NCBI GenBank assembly: GCA_035526435.1
Contig: DATLCI010000007.1
Span: 1-20,148, forward strand
Origin: DATLCI01 sp035526435
GTDB lineage: Bacteria; Acidobacteriota; Terriglobia; Terriglobales; Acidobacteriaceae
Direction of reading: 5' to 3'
Length of the DNA: 20,148 bases
The notes under the pieces are model-generated. The model had not been told where the DNA came from. It saw only the letters and a program-made list of their open reading frames with translations, and did no database searches. A program made the position numbers and the translations under genes. Position 1 is the stretch's first letter, and each line of letters starts with the position of its first letter. Positions 13,042 through 19,962 of the stretch are shown piece by piece.

Positions 13042-13755
13042 ATGACTGAATTCTTCAAAAGTATTTGGCATGTTTTGAATCCCACCATGGATCTGGCGAG
13101 CTTCGTCTCGGGCACGGTCCTCAAGCTGATTCTGGCGGCGATCCTCGGCGGCGCCGTAGGTCTCGAACGCGAGATCAAGCACAAGCCCGCCGGCCTACGC
13201 ACCAATATGTTCATCTGTTTCGGCGCCGCGCTCTACACCATCCTTTCGTTCCGGTATTCAGAAGGCACCCTGGACCGCACACGCATTGCCGCCCAGATCA
13301 TCAGCGGCATCGGCTTCATCGGCGCCGGCTCCATCCTGCACTCCCGGGGATCGGTTTCCGGCATCACGACTGCCGCCACCATGTTCGTGGTGGCGTCCAT
13401 CGGTATGGCGGTAGGTGGCGGTGAGTATCTTTCAGCGATATTTGCCACGCTCGTGATCCTGGTGGCATTGAATGCGCTAGGCTGGGTGGAGCATCGCTTC
13501 AACTTCAAATCGTTGGTCATGATGTATGAGGTCAACGGGCCGGACGCCGACAAACTCATGGCCGAAGTGAACCGTATCCTGGAGAGGAGGCACCTGATCC
13601 CTACATCTGTGCAAAGCGCCTCGTCTAACGGCGGACATCGCGTGCAATTCACGGTGGAGGCGAAGCGCAGCGAGCATGAGGTGTTAGTAGAGAAACTGCG
13701 CGAGACTACCGAGTTAGGCCGGGTAATAACCATCGGCGGTTCGGAATTCGAATAG
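13042..13755 (+). CDS. mgtC: MgtC/SapB family membrane protein
   Basis: 237 residues. The N-terminal domain has four to five membrane segments (about 25-150) with the family signature G40-L-E-R-E44, the P-A-G-L-R-T-N-M loop at 49-56, G-I-G-F-I-G-A-G-S-I at 89-98 and T-T-A-A-T-M-F-V. The C-terminal cytoplasmic part (about 155-237) resembles the ACT-like domain of longer MgtC homologues. In Salmonella and mycobacteria MgtC supports growth in low magnesium and inside host cells, acting on F1Fo ATP synthase in Salmonella; in environmental bacteria the role is unknown. It heads a tight run of cell-envelope genes; dapF starts 2 nt after its stop. The symbol is given by family and does not imply orthology to the Salmonella virulence gene. 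Confidence 0.88.
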   Translation: MTEFFKSIWHVLNPTMDLASFVSGTVLKLILAAILGGAVGLEREIKHKPAGLRTNMFICFGAALYTILSFRYSEGTLDRTRIAAQIISGIGFIGAGSILHSRGSVSGITTAATMFVVASIGMAVGGGEYLSAIFATLVILVALNALGWVEHRFNFKSLVMMYEVNGPDADKLMAEVNRILERRHLIPTSVQSASSNGGHRVQFTVEAKRSEHEVLVEKLRETTELGRVITIGGSEFE

Positions 13756-13757
13756 CT

Positions 13758-14561
13758 ATGGCCCGACCGTCGGTTCCTTTCACCAAGGCCACTGCCTGTG
13801 GCAACGATTTCCTCATCATCGAGTCAGTCCATATTCCTCCCGATCCCGCCGAGTTCACGCGTCGCATCTGCGACCGACATGACGGTGTCGGCGCGGATGG
13901 CGTCGAATGGATTTTCCCGGGAACCGCCGGAGCTGAAGTCGAAGCCCGCCTGATCAATGCCGATGGCAGCCCCGCCGAGGTCTCCGGTAACGGGACACGA
14001 TGTGTAGCGGCGTGGTGGAACAGCCGGAAGGCACCTCAGCAGTCTCTCATTAAGGTGCTGACGGGCGCGGGCGTGAAAGAGTGTCGCGCTATTTCGCATT
14101 CTGCTGGCCTTTACAAGTTTGAAATGAATCTCGGGTCCGCCGAGGTCCTTGGCGAGATAGCTATTCCTTTGGGCAGAGGAGAAGTTAGCGGCTGGAAGAT
14201 CTGGATGGGCAATCCTCAGTTTGTTGTTTTTGTGGATGACTTCAAGTTTCACTGGCAGGCCCGCGGCGCGGAGATCCAGGCGCAAAAAAATATCTTTCCT
14301 GAGGGCACGAACGTTGACTTCGTCCGCATAACGGGACCCAACGCGGTGGAATGCCGTTTCTTCGAGCGCGGCGCGGGGGAAACGATGTCGTCCGGTACGG
14401 GGACTTGTGCCAGCGCCATCGCGGCCATGGTCGCCCATGGCGTTGGTATGCCGGTGACGGTGACCTCGCGGGGCGGTGCACAGGAAGTTCTCTGGTCGGG
14501 GGGAAGCGTTCAGCTTACTGGTCCGGCTCGTCTGGTCTGCGACGGTGAGTTTTTCATTTAG
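13758..14561 (+). CDS. dapF: Diaminopimelate epimerase family protein with serine at both catalytic-cysteine positions
   Basis: 267 residues, close to the normal 270-280. The family converts LL- to meso-diaminopimelate (EC 5.1.1.7) for lysine and peptidoglycan. Two-lobe layout with G15-N-D-F, R40-H-D-G-V-G-A-D, N67-A-D-G, S76-G-N-G-T-R-C, G151-N-P-Q, P181-E-G-T-N-V-D-F-V-R and E203-R-G-A-G-E-T-M-S-S212-G-T-G. In E. coli the paired general acid/base cysteines lie in C-G-N-G and A-C-G-S-G; here both are serine (S76 and S212). G-N-P-H also reads G-N-P-Q. Carboxylate-binding Asn, Glu and Arg motifs remain, so DAP binding is plausible. C82 and C217 are not at the catalytic positions. It lies between mgtC (2-nt gap) and ldcA (9-nt gap). 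Either a tuned epimerase or a related racemase; the family call is firm, the activity is not. Confidence 0.85.
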   Translation: MARPSVPFTKATACGNDFLIIESVHIPPDPAEFTRRICDRHDGVGADGVEWIFPGTAGAEVEARLINADGSPAEVSGNGTRCVAAWWNSRKAPQQSLIKVLTGAGVKECRAISHSAGLYKFEMNLGSAEVLGEIAIPLGRGEVSGWKIWMGNPQFVVFVDDFKFHWQARGAEIQAQKNIFPEGTNVDFVRITGPNAVECRFFERGAGETMSSGTGTCASAIAAMVAHGVGMPVTVTSRGGAQEVLWSGGSVQLTGPARLVCDGEFFI

Positions 14562-14570
14562 GATGAACGC

Positions 14571-15515
14571 ATGCGCAAGCGAGGTGAGCCCGCCCGGGTT
14601 GTTCCGCCAGTACCTTCCCGCGACGGCACCATTGGGATCGTGGCTCCGGCCAGCAACTTCGAGGAAGCCAGACTGATCAAAGGCTGTCGGGTGCTGAACA
14701 AAGCCGGCCACAAGACTTTTTACTTCGATTCCATCCTGGAAAAGGAACTCTACTTCGCCGGGGGCCACGCACGTCGCGCCCGGGAACTTGAAGATATGTT
14801 CCGGCGGCGCGACATCGAGGCCATCCTGTGCGCGCGGGGGGGATACGGCAGCAATCATCTGCTTCCGTTATTAGACATGGGTATCATCCGCTCGCATCCC
14901 AAGATGTTTATTGGCTACAGCGACATCACTTCTTTGCTGACTTATTTTTGCGACCAGGCCGACATGGTTACTTATCACGGACCTATGGTCGTGACGGATT
15001 ATGCCGAAGTCGCCCTGACTAAGATCAATCATGAAATGAGGAAGCTTTCGCGGTTCGAGAATCAGCTAGGCGAACTCGATTTCAAGCAATCCCGCAGCAA
15101 GCAGCCGGGTCCCGGTTCCGCGGAAGGAGTTCTCTATGGCGGATGTCTTTCTATGCTGGCCGCCTCGCTGGGCACTCCCTACGAGATTCAGACCGAGAAC
15201 ACCATCTTGTTCATCGAAGACATCAATGCCAAGCCCTACCAGATCGATCGCATGCTGATGCAGCTCAAGCAGGCGGGTAAATTCAAAGCGGTGCGCGGAT
15301 TCATCTTTGGCGAGATGGTGGGGTGCATCCAACCCAACGGACAAGACTATTCATTGGGCGATGTAATCCTCAGCGTGCTAGGCGAATTAAAAGTTCCGAT
15401 CGCCTTCGGCCTGAGGTCGGGCCATGTATCGAAGCCGTGGAACGTTACTTTGCCGATTGGCGCGGCCATCAGTCTTGAAGTGGCTGAAGCGCAAGCCACA
15501 CTCAAAGGTCTCTGA
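14571..15515 (+). CDS. ldcA: Muramoyltetrapeptide LD-carboxypeptidase (peptidase S66)
   Basis: 314 residues. S66 enzymes remove the terminal D-Ala from the murein tetrapeptide L-Ala-gamma-D-Glu-mDAP-D-Ala (EC 3.4.17.13) in the cytoplasm, feeding cell-wall recycling. The N-terminal lobe has I-V-A-P-A-S near 23-28, C-A-R-G-G-Y-G at 87-93 and the nucleophile S117 in I-G-Y-S-D-I-T. The C-terminal lobe carries the other triad members, E216 (F-I-E-D) and H285 (R-S-G-H-V), with G-G-C-L-S-M-L at 190-196. All three catalytic residues are present. MccF, a microcin-immunity relative, shares the fold, but position directly before mpl favours recycling. AGGA lies 8 nt before the ATG; the gene starts 9 nt after dapF. 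Confidence 0.93.
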   Translation: MRKRGEPARVVPPVPSRDGTIGIVAPASNFEEARLIKGCRVLNKAGHKTFYFDSILEKELYFAGGHARRARELEDMFRRRDIEAILCARGGYGSNHLLPLLDMGIIRSHPKMFIGYSDITSLLTYFCDQADMVTYHGPMVVTDYAEVALTKINHEMRKLSRFENQLGELDFKQSRSKQPGPGSAEGVLYGGCLSMLAASLGTPYEIQTENTILFIEDINAKPYQIDRMLMQLKQAGKFKAVRGFIFGEMVGCIQPNGQDYSLGDVILSVLGELKVPIAFGLRSGHVSKPWNVTLPIGAAISLEVAEAQATLKGL

Positions 15516-15518
15516 TCC

Positions 15519-16946
15519 ATGCACCCGGAAAAGCACATTCATCTCACGGGGATCTGCGGCACGGCAATGGCCGCGCTGGCCGGCCTGCTCAAACAGCGTG
15601 GTTACAAAGTCACCGGTTCGGATAACGCCGTCTATCCACCGATGTCCACATTTTTGGCGAACCTCGGCATTCCCGTCATGCAGCCCTATGCGGAAGCGAA
15701 CCTGAAGTCGCGGCCCGACTTGGTGGTAGTAGGGAATGCCATTTCTCGGGGCAATCCTGAGATCGAGTATGTTTTGAACGAGCGTATTCCGTTCCAGTCG
15801 ATGGCGCAGGTCCTGCATGAGCACTTCATCACCGGACGCGAATCGCTCGTCGTAGCCGGCACTCATGGCAAAACCACCACCACTTCCATGCTTGCCTGGA
15901 TCTTCCAGTCCGCCGGACTGAATCCCTCATTTCTGGTCGGCGGCATTGCGGAAAACTTTGGCAGCAGCTTCGCATTGAAACAGACTAAGCACTTCATCCT
16001 TGAAGGCGATGAATACGATACCGCCTTCTTCGATAAAGGACCAAAGTTCCTCCACTACTTTCCCGACGCGGTCATTCTCACATCAGTCGAATTCGACCAT
16101 GCTGACATCTACACCGATCTCCATGCGGTGAAGGTCGCGTTCAAGCGATTGGTGAACCTCGTGCCGCAGCGTGGCGTGATCGTCGCCTATGATGGTTCGC
16201 CGAACGTGGACGAATGTGTGAGCAAAGCATTTTGCCGGGTTGAACGCTACGGCAAGTCCGGCACCGCGACTTGGGGTGTGCAGAACATTCAGTACCTCCC
16301 GACAAAAACGCGGTGGAGTATTCAGAGAGCAGGCCGGCCTTTTGCCGAGTGCGAATTCGATCTGGCCGGCGAATACAATGTGATGAACGCAACGGCTGCT
16401 GCGGCGCTGGCCGCAAACTATGGAGTGACCGCCGACGCGATCGCGGATGCGATCCGGACCTTCCGCAGCGTGAAGCGCCGGTTAGAGGTGCGGGCCGAAG
16501 TGAATGGCGTCATCATCATCGACGACTTCGCTCATCATCCCACCGCCATCTCCGAGGCTTTGAAAGCGTTGCGCACCCGTTACCCCCAGTCACGGCTTTG
16601 GGCGGTTTGCGAACCCCGGTCCAATACGCTGCGCCGCAAGGTCTTTCAACAAGAACTTTCTGAGAGCCTCGCCATCGCCGATCATATTGCCTTGGCGAAG
16701 ATTTTCAAGCCCGAGGCGATTGCCGAAGCCGAACGCCTCTCGACGCAGACGGTAGTCTCGGAATTGAATGCCAAAGGTAAGTCTGCGTTTGAGGCTGCGG
16801 ACGCTGATGAGATCATCGCGCGCATTGCCCCCGAACTGCGCACTGGTGATGTCGTTGCCATTCTTTCGAATGGCGGCTTCGGCGGCATCTATGAAAAGCT
16901 TCCGGAGCGGTTACGACATCTGGTCAAGACGGGCGCCCAACAGTGA
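15519..16946 (+). CDS. mpl: UDP-N-acetylmuramate:L-alanyl-gamma-D-glutamyl-meso-DAP ligase (murein peptide ligase)
   Basis: 475 residues. Mpl (EC 6.3.2.45) joins the recycled tripeptide L-Ala-gamma-D-Glu-mDAP to UDP-MurNAc, bypassing MurC, D and E. Mur-ligase layout: N-terminal Rossmann domain with H-L-T-G-I-C-G-T-A-M at 8-17, ATP loop G114-T-H-G-K-T-T-T-T122, L-E-G-D-E-Y-D-T-A-F at 161-170, the Mpl-type E-F-D-H-A-D-I-Y at 191-198, D335-D-F-A-H-H-P-T-A-I344 and E365-P-R-S-N-T. Start I-H-L-T-G-I-C-G-T and E-F-D-H-A-D separate it from MurC. It begins 3 nt after ldcA, whose product is its substrate, a strong functional pairing. Its TGA shares four bases with the GTG start of plsC. Confidence 0.95.
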   Translation: MHPEKHIHLTGICGTAMAALAGLLKQRGYKVTGSDNAVYPPMSTFLANLGIPVMQPYAEANLKSRPDLVVVGNAISRGNPEIEYVLNERIPFQSMAQVLHEHFITGRESLVVAGTHGKTTTTSMLAWIFQSAGLNPSFLVGGIAENFGSSFALKQTKHFILEGDEYDTAFFDKGPKFLHYFPDAVILTSVEFDHADIYTDLHAVKVAFKRLVNLVPQRGVIVAYDGSPNVDECVSKAFCRVERYGKSGTATWGVQNIQYLPTKTRWSIQRAGRPFAECEFDLAGEYNVMNATAAAALAANYGVTADAIADAIRTFRSVKRRLEVRAEVNGVIIIDDFAHHPTAISEALKALRTRYPQSRLWAVCEPRSNTLRRKVFQQELSESLAIADHIALAKIFKPEAIAEAERLSTQTVVSELNAKGKSAFEAADADEIIARIAPELRTGDVVAILSNGGFGGIYEKLPERLRHLVKTGAQQ

Positions 16947-17683
16947 TACGCACGATTGTCCTCGTGATCTTTTATCTGATCATGATCGCGCTGATCGGCC
17001 CAATCGGCATCCTCTGGACCCTCATTTCGGGACGCATCGACTGGCTCTATCAGAAAGCGATGTGGGCTGCCTACGCCGGAGTTCGGCTGGTTGGCGTGAA
17101 GGTCGATTTACGGGGATATAACGACTTTGATCATAATGGCACGTATATCTACATGTGCAATCACGTATCGAATTTGGATCCGCCTATCGTTATCCCTCTT
17201 ATCCCGCGGCGCACCTCGGTGTTGGTGAAGAAGGAAGTCTTCCGCGTTCCCATCCTCGCGCAAGCCATGCGAATGGCGCGGTTCGTGGCGGTGGACCGTC
17301 GTAATCGAGATGCAGCCATTGCGAGTATCCAAGCCGCCACCGAGGTTATGCGTAGTGGGATCAATATGGCCATCTTTCCTGAAGGCACGCGCTCACCGGA
17401 CGGAAAGTTACTGCCTTTCAAGAAAGGGCCGTTTCATTTGGCCATGGAGAGTAAGGTTCCAATATTGCCGATCTCCATCTCCGGAACCGAGACGATGATG
17501 GGCAAGGGAACGATTTGGATAAAGCAGGGAACCGCGACTTTGGTCTTTCACTCCCCCATCAGGCCGGAAGACTTTATTGATCGCGACGTGCTCACGGAAG
17601 CGGTGCGCGCCGCCATCGCCAGTGGCCTACCGGAGCGGATGCGCAATGGCGCTAGCGCGCCGGTCGAAAGCCGTCCCACTTAA
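16943..17683 (+). CDS. plsC: 1-acyl-sn-glycerol-3-phosphate acyltransferase
   Basis: 246 residues from GTG at 16943, which overlaps the mpl stop (GTGA). It acylates lysophosphatidate to phosphatidate (EC 2.3.1.51) at the inner membrane, the second acylation in phospholipid synthesis. An N-terminal hydrophobic segment (about 3-28) is followed by the acyltransferase motifs N73-H74-V-S-N-L-D79 (catalytic H-x4-D), the block around R117-120, F145-P-E-G-T-R150 and a P-I-L-P-I-S-I-S block near 173. All catalytic residues are present. Last gene of the mgtC-dapF-ldcA-mpl-plsC run. Its 3' end overlaps the convergent lipoprotein gene by 32 nt, so both transcripts carry antisense sequence. Confidence 0.92.
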   Translation: MIRTIVLVIFYLIMIALIGPIGILWTLISGRIDWLYQKAMWAAYAGVRLVGVKVDLRGYNDFDHNGTYIYMCNHVSNLDPPIVIPLIPRRTSVLVKKEVFRVPILAQAMRMARFVAVDRRNRDAAIASIQAATEVMRSGINMAIFPEGTRSPDGKLLPFKKGPFHLAMESKVPILPISISGTETMMGKGTIWIKQGTATLVFHSPIRPEDFIDRDVLTEAVRAAIASGLPERMRNGASAPVESRPT

Positions 17684-18005
17684 CGCCATTCTCGTCGAAG
17701 ATGACAGTGGCGTCGCCCGCCTGGTTCTTTTCTACGTGCGAGATCGTGGAACGTACTTTGGCTTCGCCGTAATGGAATTCAATCTCTACCCCGCCGTTAT
17801 AGAACGGTTTGATCTTGTATGCGTAGGATTGCCCGGGAGCTAAGGAAGAAACTCCGAAGGAGCCGCCCGGATACCGGAATTCAATGTTCCGCGCTTCGCT
17901 ATGACCCTGGTTCTTCAACGCCACATTGATAACGTTGGATTGGAAGGTGCAGCCAACGATGAATGGCAATAGGCAGGATGCGACCATCAACAGCAACTTC
18001 CGCAA
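17652..18005 (-). CDS. Small putative lipoprotein, unknown function
   Basis: 117 residues from TTG at 18005. The n-region M-R-K and hydrophobic stretch end in F-I-V-G-C19, a lipobox with Cys19 as the probable lipid-attachment site, so the product is likely membrane-anchored outside the cytoplasm. A later in-frame ATG (residue 7) would lose the basic n-region, which supports the TTG; GGAAAGG lies upstream. The mature part is a compact beta-rich sequence (N-V-I-N-V-A-L-K-N-Q-G-H... F-R-Y-P-G-G-S-F-G-V) recalling small immunoglobulin-like or DUF modules, without a family I can name. It starts 5 nt after the REC-PAS stop and is probably in the same operon. The gene converges with plsC and overlaps it by 32 nt. 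Confidence 0.7.
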   Translation of the reverse strand: MRKLLLMVASCLLPFIVGCTFQSNVINVALKNQGHSEARNIEFRYPGGSFGVSSLAPGQSYAYKIKPFYNGGVEIEFHYGEAKVRSTISHVEKNQAGDATVIFDENGVKWDGFRPAR

Positions 18006-18010
18006 AGGGT

Positions 18011-18793
18011 TTAGCCTTTCCGCTCCAGGATACGAGCGCTCACCACTACGCCATTACGCTCATCATGTAATTTAAGCGGAAAGACCAGAACATTCCATAC
18101 CCATCTTGAGTCCTTGACTGGCAGCGACGGGATTCCCCGGAAGCTGCGGTCTACGTACGTCTCGCGGGTATTGGCCACGGTCTGGAGAATGTCCTGCCAA
18201 TCGCCGCGCAGTTCCGGGAAAGTCTCAAACAGGTTTTTGCCAATGAACCAGAAGCGTTTCTTTTCGTACAGCTTGGCGAAGGTATCGTTTACATATTCCC
18301 AGTTACCTTCGTCGTCCATGACCTGGAGGACAACGTCGTCGCCCATCGCCATGCTGATCCGGGAGTAGTAGAAGTCGCGCGCATCCACCACCACGGGTTT
18401 TCCCCGGCGTTTGGCTTCAAATGAGCGCAATGCGGCCAGCATGTCATTCACGGAGCTATGGCCCTTCAGTAAATGCATGTCTTCCACGCCGCCGAACTTT
18501 CGCTCCAGGGTCGCCGAAAGAATGATGATGGGGATATGGGGACGCTTCTCGCGCAACGTGCCGGCTACCTGGGTTCCAAATTTTCCTGCGCCCAGGTGGT
18601 AGTCCAGCACGGCGATATCGATGTCATGTAACTTCGCCTCGGCCTCTTCAATGGAACTCGAGGAGATGGCCTCATAACCATTCTGCCGCAGGATCGCAGC
18701 ACGCATGAGCAAGTTATCCGGATGGTCGTCCAGCAATAGCACTCGAATCGGTTTGTCGCTTTGCTTCTTGGTCTTGGCTTCTTGCTCAGTCAT
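18011..18793 (-). CDS. Response regulator with PAS domain and no recognisable effector
   Basis: 260 residues. The receiver domain (about 15-125) has D22-D23, phospho-acceptor D64 in A-V-L-D-Y-H-L-G, S93 in I-L-S-A and K110 (L-L-K-G). A C-terminal PAS-like domain (about 150-255) shows Q-V-M-D-D-E-G-N-W-E-Y-V-N-D-T-F-A-K-L-Y near 158-177, F-I-G-K-N-L-F-E near 184-191 and a W-N-V-L-V-F-P-L-K-L strand, the usual layout for small-molecule or redox sensing. No DNA-binding, kinase or GGDEF/EAL domain follows, so it probably acts by protein contact or binds a ligand; partner unknown. It lies 71 nt after lpxD and 5 nt before the lipoprotein. ATG start, no Shine-Dalgarno seen. Confidence 0.82.
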   Translation of the reverse strand: MTEQEAKTKKQSDKPIRVLLLDDHPDNLLMRAAILRQNGYEAISSSSIEEAEAKLHDIDIAVLDYHLGAGKFGTQVAGTLREKRPHIPIIILSATLERKFGGVEDMHLLKGHSSVNDMLAALRSFEAKRRGKPVVVDARDFYYSRISMAMGDDVVLQVMDDEGNWEYVNDTFAKLYEKKRFWFIGKNLFETFPELRGDWQDILQTVANTRETYVDRSFRGIPSLPVKDSRWVWNVLVFPLKLHDERNGVVVSARILERKG

Positions 18794-18864
18794 GGGATGG
18801 GTTGAAAAGGAAGCAGATTGGCGGCAAATCTCGCTTGATTGGATGCAAAATCGGCTTATAGCGG

Positions 18865-19899
18865 CTATTTTTCCTCGCTCGGTGGTTTCCTGGCGCTGCG
18901 TACAGCTTTTGCCAGCTCCGGTAGTTTGTTAAAAACCGCAACGCTTCGCAACCATTGCTTGTTATCAACCGCAGGATAACCGCTGACCATCTTTCCCGGC
19001 TCTACATCATTAGGAATACCGGATTGCGCGGTGGCAACAACTTGGTCGCCGATGCGGCAGTGACCGGCGACACCGACTTGCCCCGCCAGAATCACGTTGT
19101 CTCCCACCTCGGTGGATCCCGCCAATCCTACTTGCGCGCAAAGCATCGTATGTTTCCCCACGCTGGAGCCGTGGCCTACTTGAACCAGATTGTCCACCTT
19201 GGTGTCGGCCCCAATGCGCGTTTCCCCAATGCTGGCTCGGTCGATGCAGGCATTCGCCTGGACTTCAACTTTGTCTTCCAAGACGGCCACGCCGGACTGG
19301 ACGATCTTGTACCAGTCACCTTTGTCATCCTTGGCAAATCCGTAACCGTCTGCGCCGATGACCGCGCCGTTCTGCAGCGTGACATTGTGGGCCAGTCGGC
19401 AACGCTCGCGGACCACAGCATGCGCATGAGCGAAGAAACGGTCGCCAATGGTGGCTCCGGTATAGATCACAACGTGGGCCAGCAAAATGCAGTCGTCGCC
19501 GATCGTCACATTGGGTCCGATCACCACATATGGGCCAACGTGCGGGTCTTTCCCGAGTTTCGCCGAGGGATCGATGACGGCGGTGGGATGGATCCCTGGA
19601 CTATAGCGTGGCGCTTGATAGAAAAGTTCAATGGCTTTCGCAAAGGCTAAGTAAGGATTCTTGATGCGCAGCGCTGCGGTCGTCGCGGTGGGCAGCCCGG
19701 CAAAGTCTTCGGCGACCAACACTGCTGCGGCCCGCGTGGTCCTGGCTGCGGCCGCATACTTTGGGTTGACAATGAAACTGATATGACCGGAGTCAGCGGC
19801 CTCAATGCCGACCACGGCCGTGATATCAATGGCTCTTTGTTCATCTGAGCAGGCATCCAGACGAGCGCCCAGCTTACGCGCGATCTCTTCGAGTCTCAT
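18865..19899 (-). CDS. lpxD: UDP-3-O-acylglucosamine N-acyltransferase
   Basis: 344 residues, normal length. LpxD adds the N-linked 3-hydroxyacyl chain to UDP-3-O-acyl-glucosamine (EC 2.3.1.191), the third step of lipid A synthesis, in the cytoplasm. N-terminal uridine-binding domain (about 1-100) with I-S-F-I-V-N-P-K-Y; then left-handed beta-helix hexapeptides from about 104 (I-H-P-T-A-V-I-D) to 290, including D184-G-Y-G-F, C218-I-D-R-A and N237-L-V-Q-V-G-H243-G-S-S-V-G, where H243 matches the catalytic base. C-terminal helices at about 305-344. The lpxA, lpxB and fabZ partners are not in this window. A 6-bp GC hairpin sits 8 nt before the ATG and no Shine-Dalgarno is present. It shows the cell makes lipid A. 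Confidence 0.96.
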   Translation of the reverse strand: MRLEEIARKLGARLDACSDEQRAIDITAVVGIEAADSGHISFIVNPKYAAAARTTRAAAVLVAEDFAGLPTATTAALRIKNPYLAFAKAIELFYQAPRYSPGIHPTAVIDPSAKLGKDPHVGPYVVIGPNVTIGDDCILLAHVVIYTGATIGDRFFAHAHAVVRERCRLAHNVTLQNGAVIGADGYGFAKDDKGDWYKIVQSGVAVLEDKVEVQANACIDRASIGETRIGADTKVDNLVQVGHGSSVGKHTMLCAQVGLAGSTEVGDNVILAGQVGVAGHCRIGDQVVATAQSGIPNDVEPGKMVSGYPAVDNKQWLRSVAVFNKLPELAKAVRSARKPPSEEK

Positions 19900-19906
19900 A
19901 GGTTGA

Positions 19907-19921
19907 GGCGGCGAAGCCGCC
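19907..19921. repeat. Perfect GC hairpin upstream of lpxD
   Basis: GGCGGC (19907-19912), loop GAA, GCCGCC (19916-19921). It ends 7 nt before the lpxD start on the minus strand, where a ribosome site would normally lie. It may modulate translation or be a small repeat element; there is no T-run, so not a terminator. Confidence 0.5.
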
Positions 19922-19962
19922 AGAGGATTCTACATAGGCGGCCAGGGAAAACGTAATTACGG

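Noticed and set aside
13824..14858. 344-residue open frame on the minus strand across dapF and the start of ldcA
   Set aside because: It lies antisense to two clearly conserved genes, its translation has no recognisable domain, and long antisense frames are expected from GC-biased third codon positions.
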